DNA of 64,000 nt, taken from Saccharina japonica (Eukaryota; Sar; Phaeophyceae; Laminariales; Laminariaceae). A program made the position numbers and the translations under genes. The notes beneath the pieces were generated by a model, which worked only from the letters and a program-made list of their open reading frames with translations, was not told the origin of the DNA and searched no databases. Position 1 is the first letter of the stretch; each line of letters begins with the position of its first letter. Of this stretch, positions 13,005 through 23,375 are shown in pieces. The stretch covers positions 186,001 to 250,000 of the forward strand of contig MEHQ01003724.1 in the NCBI GenBank assembly GCA_008828725.1. Direction: 5' to 3'.

Positions 13005-14570
13005 TCTTCTTTTTCTTTTTCCATCCCATTTATCATCTTCGCCCTCGTCTATTATCTCTCCCTCTTTAGTCGTAACTCAGATCCGGGGTCACTACAGTTA
13101 GTAGGCTCTTCTCCCCCCTCCCCACTACGGTACGTGCCTTGCATTTTTATCGCGAGAAGATTTCAGCACTTCCTTCCCTCGTCAACTCTCGTCGAATTGT
13201 GCTCACCCACGCTATAATGTGCGCTCTCGACAGTTGGTGTCATTTGATAATACAAATCTATACGACATATAATACGTATACAGCAGTATATATAAAAATT
13301 CGATACGCAGTGTAACTTTCGACACGGTTCGTACCCATTAATATTAATATTCATACATAGCACAATTACAACTTTCGATACGATATTATACCTGTTAATA
13401 TATGGCACAATTACAACTTTCGATACTATACGTACGTACCCAACACTGACTGTTTGCTGTAACAACTTGTCTGATACGCCCCTGTTTTTGTTCGTGCACA
13501 TTGCACATGGTGCCATGGTGACCTTGCCCCTGGGGCAGGTTCGCAGGCACCGGCAGCAGGTTTCTGCAGGTGGTCCCTTTACCGTGGCTGGCCGTGGTGT
13601 GCTTCTCGGCGGTGGAGTTGGCGACCAATGCCTACGTAGTCGAGAACGAAAACTTCAGGCACCTTACGCAGCGGTGAGAAAATGCACGCGGGTATCATGA
13701 CAGGTATACATTTACCTGGTAAGGCATACTTTCTTTCTTCTTTTTGTTCTTCTTTTTGTTCTTTTGTAGCATCACGTTTACTTCCCAGCTCTCTGGATAA
13801 GCCGTGGGCGATCACGGGTGTCTTCCCTTCTCCCCCCCCCACCGGTACAGTAATGCATTCATATTCAAAGGGTTCAGCATTATTATTAGTTATTATTACG
13901 TAGCACTGCTCGTCGATTATTTTCGTCTATTTTTGGTAACTCACGCTCTCGCGCTTTCCGCGATGAGAAAAAGGCACACACTCGTATATATCACAAAATA
14001 ATTTTCTTTTTTTTTTGGGGGGGGGGTTGGGGGGTCCGCCGGGATTCGGACCCTTCACCCTTTTACTACTGGAAATAGTATGCAACACTAAATGCAAGTA
14101 GTTTGTCCCCAAAAACCTTGGACCGGTTTTTGAGGGGTTAATACTGCCCTTATACGCTAGTAATAGTAGTTCTCGAGTTAACCACCATTCATATTAACAA
14201 GACTATCGCGGCGACCGGCATACTGGTAGATGGCCGTCTACGTTCTTTAGTTTTACACATTGTACGTAATACATGCATTTCGTCGCTAGTCGACGAGGGA
14301 AAAAAGGGGATTTTAGCCCTTTTCACGATAAAGACGTATCGTAGTCGGGGAGGGGAGAGAAGGGCCTGCGATGTGACCCTGGGTCTGAGAGACCACTATT
14401 TCGTAGGAAGGGGAAGGCGACACTAATAGTAAATGGGATGGGAAAAACAATACAAAAAACGTATATGATGTATAAAATTAAAAAAAAAAACAGCTGTGAG
14501 ATGGAGGATTTCGTCGAAATCCATCTTTGCAAGCATCTTTGCAAGCATCTTTGCAAGCATCTTTGCAAGC
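13005..14570. repeat. Composite dispersed repeat (Q/S modules), copy 1
   Basis: Module Q (13,005-13,215, plus strand) contains the block around TTTAGTCGTAACTCAGATCC and another around ATCGCGAGAAGATTT. It recurs inverted at 43,040-43,260 and direct at 46,975-47,240, 44,925-45,025 and 60,755-60,930, with a weaker inverted copy at 14,300-14,450. Module S (13,784-13,850) contains CTCTGGATAAGCCGTGGG and a C run. It recurs at 43,507-43,580 and inverted at 55,470-55,560. A third module ends in a palindromic GATTTCGTCGAAATC core followed by four 12-base CATCTTTGCAAG units (14,523-14,570). The duplicate is 36,466-38,031. Confidence 0.75.
13561..13673 (+). CDS. Exon-like fragment, hydrophobic protein, unknown
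   Basis: A plus-strand frame is preceded by several CAG acceptor candidates (13,538, 13,545, 13,559) and followed by a donor, CAGCG|GTGAGA, at 13,674. It encodes about 37 residues with a membrane-like stretch (LPWLAVVCFSAVELATNAY) and then a polar tail rich in Asn, Glu and Arg. I do not recognise the family. No partner exon in a matching frame is evident on either side, and the fragment sits inside the composite repeat, so it may be a captured or orphan exon. An identical copy lies at 37,022-37,134. The other frame of this stretch is also open but looks less protein-like. Confidence 0.4.
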
Positions 14571-15640
14571 TGAGTGTGATACTTGTATTTTATACACGAT
14601 TCGTGTGTACCTGGCACAACTCTGTCCGGATATGTGAAGAACGTTTGAGCATTCATGTTATTAATAATACCCAATTGGTCCTTACATTTCTAGACAAAGC
14701 GGTGTGCTTTTAGCAGCTCCGCGATTCTGTCTATTATGTTGCTATATATGAACTATTAATAGAACCGAGCTGTGGTGCACGACAGGATTCGAGCGTCACC
14801 CAATAGTTTTGTTAGATTTTGATGTTTGCAAATACGCCGCCCGTTGTCCGAGATTGAGCTGCTGTACGCGGCGGCCGCACTTGCTCTCGCCTATCGTATA
14901 CATGCGCGGGTATACCGAGTAGTCCGTCCACGAATAACAATAGTGATTGCCTGTGTCCATGTGGGCGTTGGCCTCCCTTTTTTTGGTGTAACGCTTACGC
15001 TTTCACTCTCTCCCTTCCTTCCTTCCTTTGTTCCTTCGTTCCTTCCTTCTTTGGTACGCCAACAGCTGCCAATTTCACGTGGCAGCCTGCACAGTAGGAG
15101 ACGATTCGGGTCTGGGTTCGCTCTTCGACCTTCTCGACTGGGTGAGAATTGACGCACGCGCACACAACGATAGTTTCTACCCCAAGTACTCGTGATAAAT
15201 CCCTTTCTCTCTGGCCACCCAAGCTGCTTTAGTTCTATGACTAAACTGCTGTTGCATCTTTTCAGCCTCGCGCGGGATTCAGGCTGCTGTTTTGCGCCGG
15301 CTGAGATGGTTGGCGGCAAGAGTAGCACTCGGGAGGTTCAGCCAACCTGCGGTGTTATAGTGTTATAGTGTTATAGTGTTGAAGTGTCATAGTGATATAG
15401 TGTTACAGTGTTACAGTGTTATACCTGGTAGTACCTTCCGCTGGCTCGGTAATTGAACGATTTTACCGAATGCTAGTAGCAACAGCAGTGGGCCGTGCAA
15501 TAGTATCTGTCTAGTTTTGACGAAAGTGTTGGAACCATATATACTGCTTGGCCCTGATAAGCCCTATACCCCTAGCCCTACTTCCGACCCGCGTGGGAAA
15601 ATTGGCCATCCTAAGCTGTAGTTTTGTACCGTACACTGTG
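14571..15640. other. No supported gene; two simple tandem repeats
   Basis: A CCTT-type microsatellite lies at 15,014-15,051, and a 10-base repeat (GTGTTATAGT) at 15,352-15,425. A short plus-strand frame at about 15,045-15,195 is open but has no firm exon boundary. The duplicate is 38,032-39,101. Confidence 0.5.
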
Positions 15641-15651
15641 ATCAAGTGATA

Positions 15652-15895
15652 AGATAACACACCCCCTGGGACGAATTTAAGGGCCGATTTTGTCCAAACT
15701 CTGCCTTAGAGGGGCCATGGCTTATTAATAGAGGGGCACACACAACGAAAATGGTGGCTTTGGAAATACCTACGAGTACTTATAGTCGACATATTTCTCT
15801 AGACTCTAGACGCATCGGGTTTATGTTTGCACTGCCCCCGTTATCGATAAAAACAGCTTCAAAATAACACAATGGTCCTAGGGGGTGTGTTATCT
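15652..15895. mobile_element. MITE-like repeat with GATAACACACCCCCT inverted termini
   Basis: The left terminus at 15,653-15,667 and the right terminus at 15,880-15,894 are perfect 15-base inverted repeats, and similarity continues inward with one mismatch. A related, shorter element lies at 16,570-16,756. Similarity between the two also extends outside the termini, so the true element may be larger. No clear target-site duplication was found. The duplicate is 39,113-39,356. Confidence 0.7.
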
Positions 15896-16112
15896 CATCA
15901 TCCGGTGCGTATTCCATGGGTTTGTGTGCACAATAATATATAGCAACCAGTTTTTCGAAGCTGGACCAAGTGGTAAACATGCGTTGACAGCAACAACAGT
16001 AGCACCATGTGAGTCCCTGACGCCGAACGCACGGACACCTAATAAAACGTGGAAACATCCCTCTTTCTCTCTCGCTCTCTCTCGAAATTTTGCCGCTGCT
16101 TGAACGAAAAAG

Positions 16113-16217
16113 GTGTACGAGTCGATCGACGCCACCGGGCCAACAGCGCTACCGAAGCTGCTCGACGAGGATGTCATCGGCATCGCGCTCAAGGGCACCA
16201 GATCCCCGAACATAAAG
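16113..16217 (+). CDS. Orphan exon, 35 codons, unknown protein
   Basis: An AG acceptor at 16,111-16,112 is followed by exactly 35 codons and a strong donor, AAG|GTAAGG, at 16,218. The exon is phase 0 on both sides. The peptide (starting VYESIDATGP, with a DEDVIGIAL motif and ending SPNIK) has the composition of a real folded protein, but I cannot name the family. It lies between two related repeats with inverted termini (15,652-15,895 and 16,570-16,756). No neighbouring exon was recognised within several kb. Either it belongs to a gene whose other exons lie far away, or it is a stranded fragment. An identical copy is at 39,574-39,678. Confidence 0.5.
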
Positions 16218-16569
16218 GTAAGGGGCCACGGGCGCCGGCCATTGCGGTTGGGCGGATGCGGTGCTGCCTCCCTCGGCATCCTTGTGCTCCAGATGCAGTA
16301 CAGGACACCTATTAATAATAAGAAACAGGCTAATAAGAAAGCCAGGCTGATATTTAGAGGAAAATAAGAAAATTTGGAGTCGTTGTCTTGAAGTTAGTGT
16401 AGAAAACGCCCTCTCAAATAAGAAATCCAGCCTCGACCAGATTCCCTGTTTCTTATTAGGTGTACTGCTGTACTGTATTGCTCCGTTTTTTTCGTTGTTT
16501 TATTTTTGGCGCGTTTGGCGAGGGTGCGATACACTGCCTTTATGGCCAAGACACCGTATACTGTAATCA

Positions 16570-16756
16570 AGATAACCCACCACCCCCGTGCGACGAATTT
16601 CCGAGGCGCCGGGTTTCTCCAAAGCAAGAGGGGCACACACTATTTATAGTACAAAAATGATGGTTTTGCATACGCCTTGCTCGGCGTTTTCACCTTCCCC
16701 CGTTGTCGAGAAAATCAGCGTAAGACATTCATTCGGCCGAGGGGGTGTGTCATCTT
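16570..16756. mobile_element. Second MITE-like repeat of the GATAAC family
   Basis: The left side has AGATAACCCACCACCCCC and the right side the inverse of TGATAAGATGACACACCCCC. The internal part is a shortened, diverged version of 15,652-15,895 (shared GACGAATTT, AGAGGGGCACACAC and CCCCGTTGTCGA blocks). Just to the left, inverted blocks containing TAATAAGAAACAG and CTGTTTCTTATTA (16,313-16,462) bracket about 150 bases. The duplicate is 40,031-40,217. Confidence 0.65.
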
Positions 16757-17188
16757 ATCACCCGGGTGACCCGGTAGTCGAGTTGGCCGAGGGGGGGGGG
16801 ATAACAAAGCTGAGATTGTGGTGTAGTGTGTGTGTTTAATTCCCAAGCTGTAAAGCTAGCCGGCCAGCAAGGCGAGCGACTTAAAAAGTTCAAGACACTT
16901 TATTTTGGGGGTATCGTTATCCGTGCGGCGATTAACTTTCAGCAGGAAAGTTGATGGTAGTGGTTGTAGGGTCTGCTCCTGGGGCAAGGGGGGGGGAGCA
17001 ACGTTGCCAATATTGTATCGCGCGTACGTATGTATCATAGCTCTGGCCGATAAAATTTAGTAGGATGGTCGCTCTGTCTCGGGGCATGATCCAGGCAGTA
17101 AGTAAACCCTATGACCTCACTCCAATGGCTCAACACGTTGGGCATTCCACATAGTTTTGCCAACCCCCCCTCCCCCATCGCTATCTTA

Positions 17189-17999
17189 GGAGGTAGATGG
17201 TGGCCACAGGCGGCGAAACAGGAAGGGGATAAGATTAGCAAAAAAAATATTTACAATATATGGAAACAACGTAATGAGCGCCCTACTGTTGGAGCTACTG
17301 TAGGTGTCTCTATTAGGGCTATTAGGAGTAGGAACGGCGCTCCGTCTCGAAAAGGGATGCGTGGTCAATGGTCAAATGACTAAGGCAAGCAACAAACGAG
17401 TACGCCGCCACAAGCAATTCTTAGTAGGATGCAGCTCACCCTCCATGCGACTCGCCCAACACCTCACGGCGTTTCGCGCTTGGTGCTAGCAATGTCTGCC
17501 TGGTTGGTTAAAACCCGACATGCTCCGTCCCGGCATTGTATATATAGGGATGCGAGGGTCTATGGTCACACGACTACGGCCATGCATGAAAATGAAGTAC
17601 ACCCCCCTCCACACATACCCCTCGCCCAATGAACGCCCAACTGTTGAAGGCTTCTCTGTGAGGAGTAGGAATGGTGCTCCGCCTCGAAAGGGATGCGTGG
17701 TCAATGGTAAAATGACTAAGGCAAGCAACAAATGACTACGCCCCCCCCCCCCCCCCCCCCCCCCCCGCCCAACACCTCACGGCGCTTCGCGCTTGGTGCT
17801 AGCAATGTCTGCCTGATCGGTGAAAACCCGACATGCTCCGTCCCGGCATTGTAGGGATGCGAGGGTCTATGGCCATACGACTACGGCCATGTATGAAAAT
17901 GAAGTACAACCCCCCCCCACTAACGTCTCGAAAGGGATGCGTGGTCAATGGTCAAATGACTAAGGCAAGCAACCAATTAGTACTCCCCCCCCCCCCCCC
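17189..17999 (+). mobile_element. Family P repeat cluster 1
   Basis: A lead module (17,189-17,336, with GGCGGCGAAACAGGAAGGGG) is followed by tail modules at 17,337-17,405, 17,668-17,750 and 17,926-17,984. The tail is the block around GGGATGCGTGGTCAATGG, then AAGGCAAGCAACAAA, ending in poly-C. Core modules at 17,418-17,612 and 17,766-17,915 also end near a C run after GAAGTACA. The duplication breakpoint at 17,352 is inside the first tail module. The last C run (about 17,985-18,000) touches the intron flank of a BMS1 exon. Confidence 0.8.
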
Positions 18000-18013
18000 C
18001 ACCGCCTCCTTAC

Positions 18014-19213
18014 CTCAGCCGCGTTAATGCCTCCTGATCTACCGTACACCAGGTCTTGGAGATTGAGGTTCTCGGATTTTCTCTGGAGAAATCTCTCGGC
18101 AGCCTTGGTGGCCATGCCGCCCTTCCATGCCTGGCTGATGCCGCCCTCCCTCTCCCCCTCCTCCTCCTCCTCCTCTTCTGAGTCGTCGTCGTCATCCTCA
18201 TCATCATCTGAGTCGTCGTCCTCGCTCTCTGAATCCAGATGAACACAACGGGGAGAAAGAAAAATGGCAGTGCAACGCGTCATATATATATATACCAAGT
18301 ACGTACGTAAATGCCGCACCAACGAAAATATGCGTACGAAAAAGAAGAAGAAAAAAAAGAGAGTGAAATTGAAGAAAGTAGAAAAAAGGGAAAAATATAA
18401 GGAAGTAGAAAAAACGGGGGGGGGGGGGGGGGACAAAAACAAAAAACATTCAAACGGGAAAAAAAAGAAAATGAAAACAAGAGGGAGAGAGAGGTACAGC
18501 AGTAAAAAACAACGCCATACCGCTCGTACTGTGTTTAAGATGCCTTCGCGGGTGATGAGCGGGTGGGTTCGGGGGGGCGGGCGAATACCACACGCACAGT
18601 CACGACAATTCGTTTTTTTTTCTTTTTGCGTCAATGTCCTTCCCTCCACCGCAGTCCCACTCACGTTCCCCCTCCTCTTCCTCGTCGTCGTCCCCATCGA
18701 ACATCGCCCGGCGGCGGGTCCTGCCCCCCCCCTCGCCCCCTCCCGCCCCGGGGGTCATAACCTTCTCCTCCCTCGGCATCCGCATGCGAGCCCTGCCGGA
18801 GGAGGCCGCTTGTTCCTCCTCGTCGTCGACGGACATGTCATCGCCCTTCTCGCCATCATCATCATCGTCATCATCATCACTATCATCGTCATCATCATCA
18901 TCGCTATCATCATCATCATCATCGTCACCATCCTCCTCCTCCTCCTCCTCTTCCTCATCGTCATCATCGTCCTCTCCCCCCTCCCCCTCCGCAGCAGCAG
19001 CAGCAGCGGCAGCGGCAGCGGCAGCAGCAGCATTATCCGCTTCCTCGCCTGTAGTCCCGAGGCTTCCACCAGCAGCAGCACCACCCCTCCTTCGGCCCTT
19101 TCCCTTGGACCCGGCGAAGAGAGTCAGCTCGCTCGAGCGCATCTTCTCGTTAACGGCGGACTTGACGCCTTGCAGCTCCCGGAGGAGCCTCGATGCATCG
19201 CCGCCCTCGAACC
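18014..19213 (-). pseudogene. BMS1 ribosome-biogenesis GTPase, two internal exons only
   Basis: BMS1 is a nucleolar GTPase needed for 18S rRNA maturation and 40S subunit assembly. Exon A (19,213 down to 18,665) starts after a TGCAG acceptor and ends at GTGAGT. It has the segment after the N-terminal domains (NEKMRSSELTLFAGSK), a long acidic stretch, and the PREEK and GRTRRRAMFD motifs that in human BMS1 read MPKEEK and GRMRRKAIFG. Exon B (18,228 down to 18,014) starts after TTCAG and ends at GAG|GTAAGG. It carries an acidic run and then WKGGMATKAAERFL and NLQDLVYG, matching WKEDLSRKAAEAFL and NLRKLIYG in human BMS1. The phases join correctly across the 436-base intron. The GTPase domain and the C-terminal domain are absent from the window. 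Downstream of exon B only 14 intron bases remain before a poly-C run. The remnant is therefore a gene fragment or a misassembled locus. Confidence 0.9.
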
Positions 19214-19235
19214 CTGCACTATCCGCATCCTCTCC

Positions 19236-20280
19236 CTTTATATATATATATATATATATATTCCGTTCCCAAAAATCAGAAAGCGAAAAAAAAAGAAAAG
19301 AAAAAAAAGAAAAAAAAGGAAAGAAAAGAAAGAAAAGAAATGAAAAAAATGAAAAAAATGAAAAAACAAAAAGAGGAAAAACACGGAACGGAACCATCCA
19401 CGACCAGAACAAACATAACCATATTCAGAGAACCGAAACCATATTCAGAAAAACCACATCCAGAGTCAGAGCCGGAACCAGAATCGGGACGAAAATCAGC
19501 GCCATAAATAGTGAGAATCAGCACAATGAGCATTATTAACCAACACCAGTTCCGCATCAACATCAGAAACAAAAAAACAAAAACGGAAGCGTGATTAGAA
19601 CCAGAACCATTCGTAGTCAGAACCGAAACCAGAAAAATAATGAAAAACACACCAACACATAGTTAAAAGCAGCACAAGTATTATTGAACCAGCATCAGAA
19701 CCGGAGCCGGAACCAAAAATCAGAATCAGGGCCACAATATCGTGAAAATCAGCAAAATGGCCAAAATCGGCACGAGAAACAGGATGATAACCAAAACCAG
19801 AATTCAGTAACAGGCAGTACCGAACAGCATTGAAATAAGCCCGAAGATCAAAATCCAGCACCAAAATCAGAATCAGAACATGAAAACAACAAGCATGTGA
19901 AACCGTAACAAAAAAAGTAACCAAAACCACCCCCCCGCGTAACCGTACAGCCAAACCCGGCATCACAACAAATACCCGGTCCGTTCGTTTTGAAGTCAGA
20001 AGGAGTCGCAAAAGAACAGAGGTGGCACGTGGGAGCGGAGAGGGGGGCGAGGGAAGGGGTGGCGCGGGGAGGGGTGGCGGAAAGAAATTGGCATTTAAGA
20101 ACTGGAACAACGTTTTGTTTAGGGTTGGATCATTCCGGTAGAGTCAAAAGAAGGTAACTACACCTCTAGGGAGGAATTATTCACCATGGCGCGAAAAAAA
20201 GAAGACTCAACTGCTTCGGGAACATCACGAGCACCTCGATCACCACCGCAGTAGGCAATTACCAACGAAGGCTGCACGAG
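19236..20280. other. AT dinucleotide run, purine-rich tract and decayed hexamer-like repeats
   Basis: A (TA) run at 19,239-19,261 is followed by an A/G-rich tract to about 19,380. From about 19,390 to 19,920 the plus strand is dominated by variants of AACCAGA and AATCAGA, a degenerate short-period repeat. No gene is seen. On the minus strand this lies upstream of BMS1 exon A, where the missing N-terminal exons would be expected, and none can be recognised. Confidence 0.6.
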
Positions 20281-21613
20281 AACCCCTTAACCCCCCCCCC
20301 CCTCCGTCTCGAAAGGGATGCATGGTCAATGGTCAAATGACTAAGGCAAGCAACAAATGAGTACGCCCCCCCCCTCCCGCCTCCCCCCCCCCCCTTCCCC
20401 GGCCCGGCTGTTCCCGCCACAAACAACACCACCGGCGCATTCCCGCAGACCGTTTTACGCCGTCCTGTTGGCGACAACCCCCCCCCCCTCTGGCTCCGCT
20501 CCCCCTTCGCCTCCACCGATCCCCCCCCCCCCCGCCCCCCCACTGCCCTTGACTTATCACCTCATCACCACAGCTACCCCCCCCCCCCTCCCCCCTTCTT
20601 TTTTTTTCCCCCCCCTTTTCCCCCCCCCCCCCCCCCCCCCCCCTATATTGGAGGGAAGCGTTGTGATCCCAGAAAACAATAAGTCAACTTGTTTTTAATT
20701 ACCCCCCCCCCCATTAACTCATTGAAGCTGTCGTCCATATGCAAGTCCGCCTCAGAGGCGGTTCTTAGCAGGATGCAGCTCACCCTCCATGCGACTCGCC
20801 CAATACCTCACGGCGCTTCGCGCTTGGTGCAAGCAATGTCTGCCTGGTTGGTGAAAACCCCACGTGCTCCGTCCCGGCATTGTAGGGATGCGAGGGTCTA
20901 TGGTCATATGACTACGGCCGTGCACGACATGAGTACTGCTCCGTCTCGAAAGGGATGCGTGGTCAATGGTCAAATGACTAAGGCAAGCAACAAATGAGTA
21001 CGCCCCCCCCCCCCGTATAAATATATGATATATTTATAGGTTGGGTTGGCGTCGGTTGGCAACGACGCTGTAAAACACGCCACTGGCTGCGTGAGCTAGA
21101 CAACCAGGGTGCCGTTTTTTTTTGTTATTTTTTTTTGGCGGTCACCAAAGCTGGCGGTCGAGTAGATCATTTGTGCGGGGTGGAGAACCTTTGTTCCGCA
21201 CAAGGGGAATGGTCGTTTCACGTAGTGTTATATATGGTAAGGCATCCACGAGGCAGATACGTAGTGACACCCATTGCTGTCTCTGGAAGTGGCCACACCA
21301 GAAATTAAATCAATTCATTGGAGGCTGTCGTCCATATGCAAGTCCGCCTCACAGGCGGTTCTTGGCAGGATGCAGCTCACCCTCCATGCGACTCGCCCAA
21401 TCACTCACGGCGCTTCGCGCTTGGTGCAAGCAATGTCTGCCTGGTCGGTGAAAACCCAACGTGCTCCGCCCCTTCATTGTAGGGATGCGAGGGTCTATGG
21501 TCACATGACTACGGCCGTGCACGATATGCGTGTCCAAAACTGAACTACACGCCCGCAATGTACATTTGATTATAGAAATATGAAGTACACCCTCCCCCCC
21601 CCCCCCCCCCCCC
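20281..21613 (+). mobile_element. Family P repeat cluster 2
   Basis: Tail modules lie at 20,306-20,386 and 20,937-21,014, and core modules at 20,712-20,935 and 21,290-21,534. The second core has a 5-prime extension from 21,016 (block around GGTTGGGTTGGCGTCGG, then GTGGAGAACCTTTG). The same extension plus core recurs at 48,829-49,346. Between 20,366 and 20,712 the sequence is mostly C runs with short spacers. The last C run (about 21,594-21,613) touches the inverted BMS1 fragment. Confidence 0.8.
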
Positions 21614-21624
21614 AATCATACGCG

Positions 21625-21965
21625 CGGAATATATATATATATATATATATAAAGGGAGAGGATGCGGATAGTGCAGGGTTCGAGGGCGGCGATGCATCGA
21701 GGCTCCTCCGGGAGCTGCAAGGCGTCAAGTCCGCCGTTAACGAGAAGATGCGCTCGAGCGAGCTGACTCTCTTCGCCGGGTCCAAGGGAAAGGGCCGAAG
21801 GAGGGGTGGTGCTGCTGCTGGTGGAAGCCTCGGGACTACAGGCGAGGAAGCGGATAATGCTGCTGCTGCCGCTGCCGCTGCCGCTGCTGCTGCTGCTGCG
21901 GAGGGGGAGGGGGGAGAGGACGATGATGACGATGAGGAAGAGGAGGAGGAGGAGGAGGATGGTGA
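21625..21965 (+). pseudogene. Inverted partial copy of BMS1 exon A
   Basis: About 340 bases are essentially identical to the reverse complement of 18,925-19,266. They include the (TA) run, the TGCAG acceptor and the first half of exon A from 21,677 (GFEGG through the Ala run and the first acidic run). The match ends abruptly inside the acidic repeat, after which GA-rich sequence continues. On the left, a poly-C run of family P lies a few bases away. The two copies form a large inverted repeat with a spacer of about 2.4 kb. Near identity means the copy is young. Confidence 0.9.
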
Positions 21966-22057
21966 GGATGGGGGGAGGGGGGGGTGAGGAGGATGGAGAG
22001 GAGAAAGAGGAGGAAAAGGAGGAAGAGGAGGAGGAGGAGGGTAAAGCGTAGCGTAGC

Positions 22058-23375
22058 ATGCCAGCGGGCGTATCATATGGGCACCAAGCGCGGGAGTTAC
22101 TTGAGGACGGCCAAGCAGGAGATGTATCGGTGTTGTTGCCGCTGTGGCCGCCACCACCATCACCTTGGCCGAGCGACGCCGTTGGCGAGAGGGGTGAGAA
22201 GAAGGGACTAGAACGTTCGGAGGAGGGATTAAGCGACGACAGCGTTGGACCGGATCGTGGGACCATTAGCGGGAAAAGAAAACGCCCGACAAACCGACGC
22301 CAAGGAGGCAAAGGGGAAAGAAAGAGGGACGGAGGAGGAGGGGGCGCAGGAGGAGGAGGAGAGACGGGGACGGAGGAGCAGGAGGCACAGCAGGAGGGGG
22401 AGAAGGAGGGTGCAGGAGCTGCAGCAATAGAGGGTCGGGGAGCGCGACTTGGGGAGGAGAGGGAAGACTCGGTGGGTGGTGGCTCCCTGCTTGACCTACG
22501 CGACGCGTTGAGGTCAAGGGAATAGTATATACTGCGTCTTCGGCGCAATGCCGGGAGGCAACGGAGAGAGAGAAGGGGACGGAGGAGGAGGGGGCACAGC
22601 AGGAGGAGGAGAAGGAGGGGCAGGAACTGCAGCAAGAGAGAGTCGGGGAGCGCATCTTGGGGGGGAGAGGGAGGATTCAGTGGGCGGTCGCTCCTTGCCT
22701 GAGCTACGCGACTCGTTGAAGCCAAGGAAATATGATATACTGCGTCTTAAGCGCAACGTCGGGAGGCTACGAGGAAGCAGAAGGGGACGGAGAAGGAGGG
22801 GGCGCAGCAGGAGCATGGAGTTGAGGGGCAGGAGCTGGAGCAAGAGAGGGTCGGGGAGTGCGTCTTGGGGTGAGAGGGGGGACTCAGTGGGCCGTGGCTC
22901 CCTGCTTGAGCTACGACGCGTTGAGGTAAAGGGACAATGGTCTACTGCGTCCATAGCTCAATGTCGGGAGGCAACGCAGAAAGAGAAGGGGACGGAAGAG
23001 GAGGGGGCGCAGCAGGAGGAGGGGGTTGAGGGGCAGGAGCTGGGGCAAGAGAGGATCGGGTAGGTCGGCTTTCGGGGGGAGAAGGAGGGCTCAGCGGGCG
23101 GTGGCTCCCTGCTTGAACTGCGCGACGCGTTGAGGCAAAGGGGAAATTATATCCTGCGTCTTAAGCGCGACGTCGGCGCCGCTGCCACGAGCTCTGGGAG
23201 TTTCAAGCACCTCGAGGCTTATCTCGAAAGTGGCTTCAAGGCAGGCAGCTCAACCGGCTTTGGCTGCTACCACGATGACGCCGATGACGACGACAACGGC
23301 ATCAACAATGACAACCGGCTAGGGGCTCCGCAACCATGTGTAATAAAACCGCGTGCGGGACCAGAGCTGGATGGG
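22058..23375 (+). CDS. GA-rich exon(s) encoding about 69-residue tandem repeats, unknown protein
   Basis: Plus-strand coding DNA that may start at ATG 22,058 or earlier. An irregular first part (Pro/Trp-rich near 22,130, then a basic and Gly/Glu-rich part) is followed by four repeats of 207-208 bases, marked by GACTC/GATTC-like words at 22,466, 22,674, 22,881 and 23,088. Each encodes a segment like GGSLLELRDALR and then YILRLKRNVG, in a setting rich in Gly, Glu and Arg. The reading frame breaks between some units (stop at 22,525), so either short introns or decay separate them. The last part has SGSFKHLEAYLESGF and an acidic run, and ends at a strong donor, GATGGG|GTAAGT, at 23,376. The next exon would fall inside duplication copy 2. 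The family is not recognised. Confidence 0.5.
22435..23130 (+). repeat. Coding minisatellite, 207-bp unit, four copies
   Basis: The units start near 22,435, 22,644, 22,850 and 23,056. Each contains a GA-rich part, a block around GGCTCCCTGCTTGA and a block around ACTGCGTCTTAAGCGC. The unit length of 69 codons keeps the reading frame, as expected for an expanding protein repeat. Confidence 0.8.

Larger units (their letters stand above)
1..17351 (+). repeat. Segmental duplication, copy 1 (left end outside window)
   Basis: Bases 1-17,351 recur in the same orientation at 23,484-40,812. The offset is 23,483 up to about 8.69 kb, 23,462 from about 10.4 kb, and 23,461 after the poly-T at 12,361. Outside the indel-rich block I noticed only a few differences, for example 799 C/T, 1,930 T/C, 3,842 G/A, 7,562 A/G, 11,740 G/T, one base of poly-T length and one G/C near 16,946. 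Identity stops inside a family P repeat module at 17,352. The left end cannot be placed because the window itself begins inside the repeat. It is either a very young duplication or two haplotypes placed in series by the assembler. Confidence 0.97.

Noticed and set aside
18264-19539. Long plus-strand frames across the BMS1 acidic region
   Set aside because: They are antisense translations of GAN-repeat acidic codons (Ser-rich or Ile-rich runs), while the minus strand matches BMS1 with proper splice sites.
21570-22725. Long minus-strand Pro/Ser-rich frames opposite the GA-rich region
   Set aside because: They are low-complexity shadows of GA-rich coding and BMS1 sequence on the plus strand.
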